Shown: positions 7,365-16,650, counted from the stretch's first letter. The stretch: 64,000 nucleotides of DNA from JAHQVI01 sp050330195 (GCA_050330195.1 JBHJOB010000043.1:3213-67212), one strand, 5' to 3'. The notes: generated by a model from the letters alone, not told the origin. Numbers and translations are program-made.

Positions 7365-8444
7365 ATGGCGAATGTGACCGATGCGATGGCCGGTGAGGCC
7401 GCAGGCGCAAGACGCGAAAAGATCTTCTCCGCCATCAACAGGGCCAGCGGCTGGCTAAGCGCGCTCGGCTTCGGCTGGCTGGTTCCGCTGCTGAAACTGG
7501 CTGCTGGAGACAATCCGCGCGAACAGCTCTCCGAGTTGAAAAACGCGCTCTTCATCCCGCTGATCGGCATACTAAGCTTCATTCTCGCCTGGGCTGTTCT
7601 CGCGCCACAGGTGCAAACATCGCTGGGCTCGGTTCCGGGACCGGTCGAGGTCTGGGAGCAGGCCGGTAATCTTTGGCAGGATCATCTGCGCGAGCGCGAG
7701 AAACAGGTCGCATTCTATGAGCGGCTGGAAGAGCGCAACCAGAAGCTCATCGAGATGGGTCATGCCGACCGCGTTCAGCACCGCGACTATACCGGCAAGC
7801 CGACCTATATCGACCAGATCTATACCTCGCTCGTGACGGTAGCGCTCGGCTTTCTGATCGCAACTGCGATCGCCGTGCCGCTCGGCATCGCCTCCGGCCT
7901 GTCGCGAACCTTTAACGGCGCGATCAATCCGCTGATCCAGATCTTCAAACCGGTCTCGCCGCTCGCCTGGCTGCCGATCGTGACGATGATCGTCGCGGCC
8001 ACCTACACCGATCCGGTGGACTGGTTGCCGAAATCGCTGCTCGTCTCCGCTGTGACCGTGACGCTCTGCTCGATGTGGCCAACGCTGATCAATACCGCGC
8101 TCGGTGTGGCTTCGGTCGACAAGGATCTGATGAATGTCGGCCGTGTGCTGCAACTGCCGACCCGCCAGACGATCACCAAGCTGGTCCTGCCCTCGGCGCT
8201 GCCGCTGATCTTCACGGGCCTGCGCCTGTCGCTCGGGGTCGGCTGGATGGTGCTGATCGCGGCGGAAATGCTGGCGCAGAATCCCGGCCTCGGCAAGTTC
8301 GTCTGGGACGAGTTCCAGAACGGCTCCTCGCAGTCATTCGGCAGGATCCTGGTCGCTGTCATCACCATCGGCCTGATCGGCTTCATGCTCGACCGGCTGA
8401 TGTTTGCCCTGCAACGCGCCTTCACATTCTCGGCGAACCGTTAA
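7365..8444 (+). CDS. nrtB: Nitrate ABC transporter permease
   Basis: 359 residues. After a cytoplasmic N-terminus and a first membrane segment near residues 65-90 there is a soluble section, then a BPD_transp_1-type permease domain from about residue 150, with hydrophobic segments to the C-terminus and an EAA-like loop (VGRVLQLPTRQTITKLVLPS). A typical NrtB/SsuC-family permease is shorter, so the charged section at residues 95-145 (REREKQVAFYERLEERNQKL) is an extension. The ATG at 7365 has AAGGA eight bases before it; the GTG at 7359 is too close to that site. Acts with nrtA and the fused ATPase. Confidence 0.93.
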   Translation: MANVTDAMAGEAAGARREKIFSAINRASGWLSALGFGWLVPLLKLAAGDNPREQLSELKNALFIPLIGILSFILAWAVLAPQVQTSLGSVPGPVEVWEQAGNLWQDHLREREKQVAFYERLEERNQKLIEMGHADRVQHRDYTGKPTYIDQIYTSLVTVALGFLIATAIAVPLGIASGLSRTFNGAINPLIQIFKPVSPLAWLPIVTMIVAATYTDPVDWLPKSLLVSAVTVTLCSMWPTLINTALGVASVDKDLMNVGRVLQLPTRQTITKLVLPSALPLIFTGLRLSLGVGWMVLIAAEMLAQNPGLGKFVWDEFQNGSSQSFGRILVAVITIGLIGFMLDRLMFALQRAFTFSANR

Positions 8445-8453
8445 GGAGGCGTC

Positions 8454-10340
8454 ATGATGCCAATTCTTGAAATCAGCGGACTGTCGAAATATTACGGCGA
8501 CGGAGCTGGCCGGGCGGATGTGCTGAAGGACATCCATCTGAAGGTCGAGGAAGGCGAATTCATCGCCATAGTCGGCTTCTCCGGCTCCGGCAAGACGACG
8601 CTTATCTCGGCGCTGGCCGGGCTGATCGAACCGGATGAAGGCGGCGTGATCTTCCGGGGCAAGGAAATTACGGGGCCGGGACCGGAGCGCGGTGTCGTGT
8701 TCCAGTCCTACTCGCTCATGCCGTGGCTGTCCGTCTACGGAAATGTCGAGCTTGCGGTGAACAGCGTGTTCAAGGCAAAGCGGAAGGCGGAGCGGCGTGC
8801 GATCATCGACAAATATATCGAAATGGTCGGCCTTGCCCATGCGCGCGACCGCAAACCGGCGGAGCTGTCCGGCGGCATGCGTCAGCGCGTGGCCGTCGCC
8901 AGGGCGCTCGCCATGCAGCCGGAAGTGCTCTTGCTGGACGAGCCGCTCTCCGCGCTGGACGCGCTGACGCGGGCCAAGCTTCAGGACGAGTTCGCCGCGA
9001 TTTCGCAACAGGAGAAAAAGACCATCGTCCTGATCACCAACGATGTGGACGAGGCGATCCTGCTGGCCGACCGCGTAATCCCGCTCAAGCCGGGCCCGAA
9101 TGCGACGCTCGGGCCGGAGTTCAACGTCAACCTGCCGCGCCCGCGCGACCGGGCTGAAATGAACCACGATGACGAGTTCATCCGCCTGCGCGCGGCGATC
9201 ACGGAATATCTGATGGAGGTCGGGGCAGAGCGCGGTGCGGAGACGGAACGGGACATTGTCCTGCCGAACGTCATCCCGATCACGCAGAAGGTTGGCGGCA
9301 AGGATCGCCCCTTCTTTTCCTCATCCCGGCCGAAGAGCCGGGACCTACTCGCGGATCAGCAAGCGACGACGGTCGATGGGACTCCAGTAGGCCCCGGATC
9401 TTCGTCCGGGGCGAGGGGAATTGAGCAATTGCTGGAGGCATACGTCCGCGCAGCGGACTCTCCCCGCGAGGATCGCTTCCTCCATTTCAGCCAACTGACG
9501 AAAGTCTATCCGACGCCGAAAGGGCCGCTGACGGTGGTGGATGGCTTCGAGATGGAGATGAAGAACGGAGAGTTCGTCACGCTGATCGGCCATTCCGGCT
9601 GCGGCAAGTCCACCGTCCTCTCGATGGCGGCCGGGCTTAATCCGATCACGGACGGCGCGATCATCCTCGATGGGAAGCATATCACGCAGGCCGGGCCGGA
9701 TCGCGCCGTCGTCTTTCAGGCGCCTTCGCTGATGCCGTGGCTGACGGCGTTCGAGAACGTCGCCCTCGGCGTGAATCGTGTCTACCCCGACGCCACGAAG
9801 CAGGAGCGCCGCGACGTCACCGAATACTACCTCTCCCGCGTTGGCCTCGCGGACTCCATGCACAAGCTCGCGGCGGATCTCTCCAACGGCATGAAGCAGC
9901 GCGTCGGCATCGCCCGCGCCTTTGCGCTTTCACCGAAACTGCTCCTGCTCGACGAGCCGTTCGGCATGCTCGACTCGCTCACGCGCTGGGAGCTGCAGGA
10001 CGTGCTGATGGATGTCTGGAAGCGCACGCAGGTCACGGCGATCTGCGTCACGCATGACGTGGACGAGGCGATCCTGCTCGCCGACCGCGTGGTGATGATG
10101 TCGAACGGTCCGAACGCAAAGATCGGCAACATCATGGAGGTGGACCTGCCGCGCCCGCGCTCGCGCCGCGCTCTGCTTGCCCACCCCGATTACTACGCCT
10201 ATCGCGAAGAACTGCTGGAGTTTCTCGAAGCCTATGAAGGCGGAGCAAACCCCACACCGGACCAGCTCAAATCCATCCAGGAAAAGCGCGCCGCCCGCAT
10301 CGCGCGGCAGGAAAACACGCAACTCGTTGCTGCGGAGTAA
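8454..10340 (+). CDS. Nitrate ABC transporter ATPase, two ABC domains fused
   Basis: 628 residues containing two complete NrtD-like ABC modules. Domain 1 (residues 4-260) has Walker A GFSGSGKTT, signature LSGGM and Walker B LLLLDEP, but its H-loop reads ITND, so the usual His is Asn. Domain 2 (about 340-590) has Walker A GHSGCGKST, signature LSNGM, Walker B LLLLDEP and a normal H-loop VTHD. Thus one composite ATP site is probably degenerate. The linker at about residues 287-324 is encoded by an inserted palindromic repeat (9315-9422). A strong AAGGAGG ribosome site precedes the start. Energises nitrate uptake with NrtA and NrtB, in place of separate NrtC and NrtD. Confidence 0.92.
   Translation: MMPILEISGLSKYYGDGAGRADVLKDIHLKVEEGEFIAIVGFSGSGKTTLISALAGLIEPDEGGVIFRGKEITGPGPERGVVFQSYSLMPWLSVYGNVELAVNSVFKAKRKAERRAIIDKYIEMVGLAHARDRKPAELSGGMRQRVAVARALAMQPEVLLLDEPLSALDALTRAKLQDEFAAISQQEKKTIVLITNDVDEAILLADRVIPLKPGPNATLGPEFNVNLPRPRDRAEMNHDDEFIRLRAAITEYLMEVGAERGAETERDIVLPNVIPITQKVGGKDRPFFSSSRPKSRDLLADQQATTVDGTPVGPGSSSGARGIEQLLEAYVRAADSPREDRFLHFSQLTKVYPTPKGPLTVVDGFEMEMKNGEFVTLIGHSGCGKSTVLSMAAGLNPITDGAIILDGKHITQAGPDRAVVFQAPSLMPWLTAFENVALGVNRVYPDATKQERRDVTEYYLSRVGLADSMHKLAADLSNGMKQRVGIARAFALSPKLLLLDEPFGMLDSLTRWELQDVLMDVWKRTQVTAICVTHDVDEAILLADRVVMMSNGPNAKIGNIMEVDLPRPRSRRALLAHPDYYAYREELLEFLEAYEGGANPTPDQLKSIQEKRAARIARQENTQLVAAE
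9315..9422 (+). repeat. Palindromic repeat inserted in frame in the ABC ATPase gene
   Basis: Left arm (about 9315-9351, hairpin CCCGGC/GCCGGG) and right arm (about 9386-9422, hairpin CCCCGG/CCGGGG) are imperfect reverse complements, both ending on the inner side in CCTACT/AGTAGG. The unit keeps the reading frame open and encodes a Ser/Arg/Gly-rich linker between the two ABC domains. Confidence 0.7.
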
Positions 10341-10344
10341 GCCC

Positions 10345-12795
10345 ATGACGAAGCAGAAACTTGTCATCATCGGAAACGGAATGGCGCCGGGGCGGATGCT
10401 GGAGCACCTGTTCGAAGCCGCCCCGGATGCCTATGACGTGACCATCTTCAACGCCGAGCCGCGCGTGAATTACGACCGCATCATGCTGTCACCCGTGCTT
10501 TCCGGCGAGAAGTCCTACGAAGAGATCATCATTCACGGTGATGGCTGGTACATCGACCACGGCGTGATGCTCTACAAGGGCCACAAGGTCGTGAAGATCG
10601 ACCGCGGGGCGAAGACTGTAACGTCAGAGCACGGAGAAACGGTCCCGTACGACAAGCTGGTCATCGCGACCGGCTCCAACCCGTTCATCATCCCCGTCCC
10701 CGGCGCGGATCTGCCCGGCGTACTGACCTATCGCGACCTCGACGACGTTAACGCGATGATGCTCGCGGCGCAGTCGCGCGACAAGGCGGTGGTGATCGGC
10801 GGGGGGCTGCTGGGGCTCGAAGCGGCGGCGGGCCTGAAGGCGCGGGACATGGATGTGACCGTCGTGCATCTGATGCCGACACTGATGGAACGCCAGCTCG
10901 ATCCGGCGGCGGGCTATCTGCTCCAGCGCGAACTGGAGGGGCGCGGCATCAAGGTGATGTGCAATGCCAACACCAAGGCGATCCACGGCAACGGCAAGGT
11001 GGAAGGCGTCGAACTGGCGGACGGAACGGTCATTCCGGCGACGCTCGTGATCATGGCGGTCGGCATCCGTCCGAATGCCGGGTTGGCGAAGGACGCCGGG
11101 CTGGAAGTCGGTCGCGGCATTCTCGTCGATGACGGAATGCGCACCAGCGATCCGGATATTTTCGCACTAGGCGAATGCGCGGAAGTGGGCGGGCAGGTTT
11201 ACGGCCTCGTCGCACCGCTCTACGAGATGGCCCGCACGGCCGCCGCGCATCTCAGCGGCAATACGAGCGCGAAATTCGTCCATGCCGACACGCCGACCAA
11301 GCTGAAAGTCACCGGTGTCGATCTCTATTCGCTGGGCGATTTCGCGGAAGGTGACGACCGTGAGGAAATCGTTCTGCGCGACGCAACGGCGGGGATCTAC
11401 AAGCGGCTGATCCTGAAGGACAACCGGATCATCGGCACGGTGCTCTATGGTGAGACCGCCGACGGCGCATGGTTCAACGACCTAAAAAAGAAGGGTACGG
11501 ACATTTCCGAGATGCGCGACACGCTCATCTTCGGGCAGGCCTATCAGGGGGGCAGCCCGCTGGACCCTATGGCGGCCGTTGCAGCCTTGCCGGATGATGC
11601 AGAAATCTGCGGCTGCAACGGCATTTGCAAGGGCAAGATCACCGGCACGATCAAGGCCAAGGGACTGACGACGCTCGACGATGTGCGCGCCCACACCAAG
11701 GCGTCGTCCTCCTGCGGCACCTGCACTGGCCTCGTCGAGCAGCTCATGGCGCTGACGCTGGGTGACGCCTATAATCCGTCCGCCGTCAAACCAATGTGCG
11801 GCTGCATCGATCTGGGCCATGACGATGTCCGCCGTCTGATCAAGGCCAAGGAGCTGAAGTCGATCCCGCAGCTCATGCAGGAGCTGGAGTGGAAGACGTC
11901 CTGCGGTTGTGCGAAATGCCGCCCGGCGCTGAACTATTACATGGTCTGCGACTGGCCGGACGAATACGCCGACGATTATCAGTCGCGTTTCATCAATGAG
12001 CGCGTGCACGCCAACATCCAGAAGGACGGCACCTATTCCGTCGTGCCGCGCATGTGGGGCGGGCAGACTTCGGCGAAGGAACTGCGCGCCATCGCCGATG
12101 TGGTGGACAAGTTCGAGATCCCGACGGTGAAGGTCACGGGCGGCCAGCGTATCGACATGCTCGGCATACGGAAGGAAGACCTACCCGCGGTTTGGGCCAA
12201 TCTCGGCAAGGCCGGGTTCGTATCGGGCCATGCCTACGCGAAGGGTTTGCGCACGGTGAAGACTTGCGTAGGCACCGACTGGTGCCGCTTTGGGACGCAG
12301 GATTCCACGGGGCTCGGCGTGCGGATCGAGAAATTCATGTGGGGATCGTGGACGCCCGCCAAGGTGAAGATGGCGGTCTCGGGTTGCCCGCGTAACTGCG
12401 CCGAGGCGACCTGCAAGGATGTCGGCGTGGTGTGCGTGGATTCGGGTTACGAGATCCATTTCGCAGGCGCAGCGGGGCTCGACATCAAGGGCACCGAGGT
12501 TCTGGGTTTGGTGAAGACGGAGGACGAGGCGCTTGAACATATCGTGGCGCTGACGCAGATGTATCGCGAGCAGGGCCACTATCTGGAGCGGATCTACAAG
12601 TGGGCGAAGCGCGTCGGTCTCGATGAAATCCGCAGGCAGATCATGGTTGATGCGGAGAAGCGCAAGGCATATTACGAACGCTTCGTGTTCAGCCAGACAT
12701 TCGCGCAGATCGACCCGTGGTCGGAGCGTGTATCCGGTAAGGACAAGCACGAATTCCGGCCTATGGCGGATCTCAAACTGGAGGCAGTGTCGTGA
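10345..12795 (+). CDS. nirB: Assimilatory NAD(P)H nitrite reductase, large subunit
   Basis: 816 residues, normal for NirB. Domains in order: FAD-binding (LVIIGNGMAPGRML at residues 5-18), NAD(P)H-binding (VVIGGGLLGLEAA near 150), a BFD-type [2Fe-2S] region (CGCNGICKGK near 423 with CGTC further on) and the sirohaem/[4Fe-4S] nitrite reductase part with its four cysteines in TCVGTDWCRFG and SGCPRNCAEATC (about residues 640-690). It reduces nitrite to ammonium in the cytoplasm with six electrons from NAD(P)H. The ATG at 10345 follows the ATPase stop by four bases. The nirD start overlaps its stop (GTGA). Confidence 0.96.
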   Translation: MTKQKLVIIGNGMAPGRMLEHLFEAAPDAYDVTIFNAEPRVNYDRIMLSPVLSGEKSYEEIIIHGDGWYIDHGVMLYKGHKVVKIDRGAKTVTSEHGETVPYDKLVIATGSNPFIIPVPGADLPGVLTYRDLDDVNAMMLAAQSRDKAVVIGGGLLGLEAAAGLKARDMDVTVVHLMPTLMERQLDPAAGYLLQRELEGRGIKVMCNANTKAIHGNGKVEGVELADGTVIPATLVIMAVGIRPNAGLAKDAGLEVGRGILVDDGMRTSDPDIFALGECAEVGGQVYGLVAPLYEMARTAAAHLSGNTSAKFVHADTPTKLKVTGVDLYSLGDFAEGDDREEIVLRDATAGIYKRLILKDNRIIGTVLYGETADGAWFNDLKKKGTDISEMRDTLIFGQAYQGGSPLDPMAAVAALPDDAEICGCNGICKGKITGTIKAKGLTTLDDVRAHTKASSSCGTCTGLVEQLMALTLGDAYNPSAVKPMCGCIDLGHDDVRRLIKAKELKSIPQLMQELEWKTSCGCAKCRPALNYYMVCDWPDEYADDYQSRFINERVHANIQKDGTYSVVPRMWGGQTSAKELRAIADVVDKFEIPTVKVTGGQRIDMLGIRKEDLPAVWANLGKAGFVSGHAYAKGLRTVKTCVGTDWCRFGTQDSTGLGVRIEKFMWGSWTPAKVKMAVSGCPRNCAEATCKDVGVVCVDSGYEIHFAGAAGLDIKGTEVLGLVKTEDEALEHIVALTQMYREQGHYLERIYKWAKRVGLDEIRRQIMVDAEKRKAYYERFVFSQTFAQIDPWSERVSGKDKHEFRPMADLKLEAVS

Positions 12796-13136
12796 ATGTG
12801 ATGACCGAACGCTGGATTGCCATTGGCGGGATCGAGGACATACCCCGCCGTGGTGCGCGCTGCGTGAAGAATGGCGACACGACGATCGCTATTTTCCGCA
12901 CCGCAGAGGACAAGATCTTCGCATTGGAGGACAAGTGTCCGCATCGGAACGGGCCGCTTAGCCAAGGCATTGTGCATGATGGCTGCGTCACCTGTCCACT
13001 GCACAACTGGGTGATATCGCTGGATACGGGCGAAGCTCAAGGTGCGGATGAAGGCCGGACGATGAGCTATCCGGTGCGGCTCGACGGACAGACGGTATTA
13101 CTGGGCCTCGCGCCGAGCAATGCGCTGGTGGAGTAG
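12792..13136 (+). CDS. nirD: Nitrite reductase small subunit, Rieske-like
   Basis: 114 residues with a single Rieske fold. Unlike many NirD proteins that lack cluster ligands, both ligand pairs are present: CPHRNGPLS (Cys and His) and CPLHNWVI (Cys and His), so it may carry a [2Fe-2S] cluster. The GTG at 12792 was chosen because GGAGG lies seven bases before it and it overlaps the nirB stop; an ATG nine bases downstream is possible. It partners NirB in nitrite reduction to ammonium. Confidence 0.93.
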   Translation: MNVMTERWIAIGGIEDIPRRGARCVKNGDTTIAIFRTAEDKIFALEDKCPHRNGPLSQGIVHDGCVTCPLHNWVISLDTGEAQGADEGRTMSYPVRLDGQTVLLGLAPSNALVE

Positions 13137-13175
13137 TTCGGTGGCGGAGTTTCAGCAGGCAGCGTCATGCTTTCT

Positions 13176-13284
13176 CCCCCCTCTCCCGTGGGGAGAGGGT
13201 TGGGGTGAGGGGGTAAAGTGCTCGGATTTGAACTCTGAACCCCTCACCCGACGCTGCGCGCCGCCCTCTCCCCATGGGAGAGGG
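13176..13284 (+). repeat. Paired palindromic repeat between nirD and nasA
   Basis: Second copy of the unit found at 7216-7326, with the same two inverted arms built around CTCTCCC(C)(A/G)TGGGGAGAG and an unrelated centre. It ends 20 bases before the nasA start, so the hairpin would cover the normal ribosome-site region at a distance. Confidence 0.8.
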
Positions 13285-13304
13285 CATGAGCGGGACATGC
13301 AGCT

Positions 13305-15977
13305 ATGACGGTCGTGTCAGACGTCACAAAAACCACCTGCCCCTATTGCGGTGTTGGCTGCGGGGTGCTGGCCACTCGTCAAGCCGACGGCCCGGTGACC
13401 ATTGCGGGCGATCCAGATCATCCGGCCAATTTCGGGCGGCTCTGCTCGAAAGGCTCCGCGCTCGGCGAGACGGTCGGGCTCGAGGACCGGCTGCTCCACC
13501 CGGAAATTCACGGACGCCGCGCGAACTGGGACGAGGCGCTCGATCTCGTCGCCGCGCGTTTCAGCGAAGCGATCCGCGAACACGGCCCCGACAGCGTCGC
13601 CTTCTATGTCTCCGGCCAGCTTCTGACCGAGGATTACTACGTCGCCAACAAGCTGATGAAGGGCTTCATCGGTTCGGCGAATATCGACACCAATTCGCGG
13701 CTTTGCATGGCGTCCTCGGTCGCCGGGCACCGCCGCGCCTTCGGAACGGATACTGTTCCGGGCATCTATGAAGATCTGGAACTTGCCGATCTCGTCGTTC
13801 TGGTCGGGTCGAACCTCGCATGGTGCCACCCCGTCCTCTATCAGCGCATTGCCGCCGCCAAGGAGCAGCACCCGCATATGCGTGTCGTGCTGATCGATCC
13901 GCGCCGGACGATGACCGCCGACATTGCCGACATGCATCTGGCCATCGCCCCGGACGGAGACGTGGCGCTGTTCTCCGGACTGCTCGCCTGGCTTGCGGAA
14001 AGGGGCATTCTGGACCGGGATTACATCAATCAGCACACGAATGGCATTGACGAGGCGCTTGAGACGTCCCGCCAGCTGACGATGGATGAAATTACCTGCC
14101 AGACCGGACTGGAGCGCGGCGAAATCGAAGCCTTCTACGCCCTTTTCGCCCGGACCGAAAAGACCGTCACCGTCTACAGCCAGGGCGTCAACCAGTCCTC
14201 CAGCGGCACCGACAAGGTCAACGCCATCATCAACTGCCATCTGGCGACGGGCCGGATCGGCAGGCCGGGCATGGGGCCGTTCTCGATTACCGGGCAGCCC
14301 AATGCGATGGGTGGGCGCGAGGTCGGCGGGCTGGCCAACATGCTCGCCGCGCATATGGATATCGAGAACGCTCACCACCGCGCGCTGGCGCAGCAATTCT
14401 GGAGCTCGCCGGTGATTGCGGACAAACCCGGTCTCAAGGCGGTCGACATGTTCAGGGCCGTTGCCGATGGCCGGATCAAGGCGCTCTGGATCATGGCGAC
14501 CAATCCGGTGGATAGCCTGCCCGAGGCGGACGCGGTGCAGGACGCGCTGTGTGCCTGCCCCTTCGTTGTCGTCTCCGACGTGCTCGCCGAAACCGACACG
14601 ATCCGCCACGCCCATATCAAACTGCCCTCCGCAGCCTGGGGCGAGAAGGACGGTACCGTCACCAATTCCGAGCGCCGCATCTCGCGCCAGCGCGCTTTCC
14701 TGCCGATGCCGGGCGAGGCGCGTGCCGACTGGTGGCAGATGGCTGAAGTCGGCAGGCGGATGGGCTATGCCGACGCCTTCGCTTATGAGAGCCCCGCGCA
14801 GATATTCAGCGAATATGCCGCGCAGACCGCGTTCATCAATCATGGCGCGCGCGATCTCGACATTGGCGCTTATGCCGGGATCGGCCCTGCGGAATATGAC
14901 GCGCTGACGCCGTTTCAATGGCCGCAGCCGAAAGATGCTCAGCCTACGGAGACGCGCTTCTTCGCCAATGGCGGCTTCTTCACGCCCGATCGCCGCGCCC
15001 GCTTCGTGCCTGTCCACGCGCAAGGCCATGCCCGGAAAAGCGACGCCTATCCGCTGACGCTGAATACCGGACGCATCCGCGACCAGTGGCACACCATGAC
15101 GCGCACCGGCAAGTCGCCGCGCCTCTCCGCACATATTGCAGAGCCGTTCGTGGAACTACATCCGAACGATGCCGCCAGCCTCGCCATTGCGGATGCCGAC
15201 ATAGTGCGCGTCGAAAGCCCGCACGGTGCGATTCTCGTCAGGGGACTGATTACCTCGCGACAGGCCGCCGGGTCGGTCTTCGTACCTATGCACTGGACTG
15301 ACCAGTTTGCCTCAAGAGCGCGTGTGGATACGTTGGTCCCGTCTTTGACCGATCCACATTCGGGACAGCCCGCATCGAAAAATGCCGCTGTCAGGGCCGA
15401 ACGCTTCGCAGCCGCATTTTACGGCTTTGCCGTCACTCATCGGAAACCGCGTGTGCCGGAGACCGCTTATTGGGCGATCGCCCGAAATGAAGGCGGCTGG
15501 AGTCTTGAGCTTGCCGGGGAGACTTCACCCGCCAATGCCGAGGACCTGGCCTGTCACATCTTCGGATTGGAGGATTGTTTGGCGAGCCAGCCGCTTGCCT
15601 ATGTCGATGAAGAACGCGGCGATGCAAGGATCGCCTTCTTCAAAGGCTCCCGATTTGTCGGCGGCCTTTACCTTTCGAAAAACCCGATTGCCATTTCCCG
15701 CACATGGGTTTGCGAGCAATTGACCAACGATCATCCCCGGCCCCAGGACCGCTATCGTGTATTGGCCGGGCGTGCTGCTGCAAACATGCCGGAAAAGGGG
15801 CCCATCGTTTGCGCATGCTTCTCCGTCGGCCGCAATGAAATCGACGACGCCGTTCAGGCTGGATGCGGAACCGTTTCCGGGATTGGAAAATCAATTCGTG
15901 CGGGGATGAACTGCGGATCCTGCCGGGCAGAAATCCAGCAGATCATCAATGAGAGACGGTTGATCGCGGCGGAGTAG
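13305..15977 (+). CDS. nasA: Assimilatory nitrate reductase, molybdopterin catalytic subunit
   Basis: 890 residues. The N-terminus has a [4Fe-4S] site, Cys12, Cys15, Cys19 (CPYCGVGCGV) and Cys47 (LCSKGSALG), followed by the molybdopterin oxidoreductase domain and the C-terminal dinucleotide-binding domain (PLTLNTGRIRDQWHTMTRTG near 585). The last 60 residues are a BFD-like [2Fe-2S] domain (CACFSVGRNEI ... MNCGSC), typical of NasA forms that take electrons from a flavoprotein. It reduces nitrate to nitrite in the cytoplasm; there is no signal peptide. Last gene of the operon; no separate NasC-type electron donor is encoded here. Confidence 0.95.
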   Translation: MTVVSDVTKTTCPYCGVGCGVLATRQADGPVTIAGDPDHPANFGRLCSKGSALGETVGLEDRLLHPEIHGRRANWDEALDLVAARFSEAIREHGPDSVAFYVSGQLLTEDYYVANKLMKGFIGSANIDTNSRLCMASSVAGHRRAFGTDTVPGIYEDLELADLVVLVGSNLAWCHPVLYQRIAAAKEQHPHMRVVLIDPRRTMTADIADMHLAIAPDGDVALFSGLLAWLAERGILDRDYINQHTNGIDEALETSRQLTMDEITCQTGLERGEIEAFYALFARTEKTVTVYSQGVNQSSSGTDKVNAIINCHLATGRIGRPGMGPFSITGQPNAMGGREVGGLANMLAAHMDIENAHHRALAQQFWSSPVIADKPGLKAVDMFRAVADGRIKALWIMATNPVDSLPEADAVQDALCACPFVVVSDVLAETDTIRHAHIKLPSAAWGEKDGTVTNSERRISRQRAFLPMPGEARADWWQMAEVGRRMGYADAFAYESPAQIFSEYAAQTAFINHGARDLDIGAYAGIGPAEYDALTPFQWPQPKDAQPTETRFFANGGFFTPDRRARFVPVHAQGHARKSDAYPLTLNTGRIRDQWHTMTRTGKSPRLSAHIAEPFVELHPNDAASLAIADADIVRVESPHGAILVRGLITSRQAAGSVFVPMHWTDQFASRARVDTLVPSLTDPHSGQPASKNAAVRAERFAAAFYGFAVTHRKPRVPETAYWAIARNEGGWSLELAGETSPANAEDLACHIFGLEDCLASQPLAYVDEERGDARIAFFKGSRFVGGLYLSKNPIAISRTWVCEQLTNDHPRPQDRYRVLAGRAAANMPEKGPIVCACFSVGRNEIDDAVQAGCGTVSGIGKSIRAGMNCGSCRAEIQQIINERRLIAAE

Positions 15978-16112
15978 CGGCAGGTCGAGGATGGAACGCC
16001 GATCCCTGCAGCAGAACACGGAGCGGCGGCAACCTAACAAATCAAAAGCGGCTCGCACCGTTCCTGCTGAACCGGGCGGAGTGGATTTGAGATCAAATCC
16101 GACAACGGAGCA

Positions 16113-16574
16113 TCATTCCGGATCAAGCAACCGGGGGCCCGGCCCCTCCTCGCTCAGGACATCCCAGGGATTGCGCAGTGGGCATGATTTGATCGACAGG
16201 CAGCCGCAGCCGATGCAGCCGTCGAGCTGATCCTTGAGCCGGGTCAGCCGCTCGATCCGTGCGTTGAGTTGCGCGCGCCATGTCGTCGAAAGTTCGTGCC
16301 AATCCTCTGCTGTCGGCGTTCTGTCATCCGGGAGTGCGCGCAACGCCTCGCGGATTTCCGCAAGCGGGATACCGACGCGCTGGGCAACCTTGATCACAGC
16401 GACGCGCCGGAGGATCGAACGCGGATAGCGGCGCTGATTGCCTTCGGTTCGCCAGCTCTGGATCAGCTTCTTCGACTCGTAAAAGTGAAGCGTCGAGACG
16501 GCGAGCCCGCTGCGCTCAGCCACCTCTCCCACCGTCAATGGACGTTTCAGATCGGCTGCAGATATTTTCGCCAT
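16113..16574 (-). CDS. soxR: SoxR redox-sensing transcription factor (MerR family)
   Basis: 153 residues. The N-terminal MerR helix-turn-helix (LTVGEVAERSGLAVSTLHFYE, about residues 13-33) is followed by a long helix and the SoxR [2Fe-2S] motif with four cysteines, CIGCGCLSIKSC (residues 119-130), then PLRNPWD. SoxR is activated by oxidation of the cluster by redox-cycling compounds and turns on a promoter with an overlong spacer. Such a promoter is present in the divergent region, in front of a flavin reductase gene, so this SoxR most likely controls that neighbour. Confidence 0.96.
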   Translation of the reverse strand: MAKISAADLKRPLTVGEVAERSGLAVSTLHFYESKKLIQSWRTEGNQRRYPRSILRRVAVIKVAQRVGIPLAEIREALRALPDDRTPTAEDWHELSTTWRAQLNARIERLTRLKDQLDGCIGCGCLSIKSCPLRNPWDVLSEEGPGPRLLDPE

Positions 16575-16580
16575 GCCCTC

Positions 16581-16611
16581 TTGACCTCAACTAAGATTGA
16601 GGTCTTATAGA
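16581..16611 (+). promoter_or_regulatory. SoxR operator and promoter
   Basis: A perfect inverted repeat, GACCTCAA (16583-16590) and TTGAGGTC (16597-16604) with a six-base centre, matches the SoxR box. It sits between a -35 TTGACC (16581-16586) and a -10 TATAGA (16606-16611) that are 19 bases apart, the unusual spacing of MerR-family targets. It faces the flavin reductase gene and also overlaps the soxR upstream region. Confidence 0.88.
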
Positions 16612-16650
16612 CTCATGCTCGTGGATCAATCAACCCAGGAGCACAGCACG

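Noticed and set aside
13317..15134. 605-codon minus-strand frame opposite nasA
   Set aside because: Shadow of nasA; protein is low-quality and unrecognisable.
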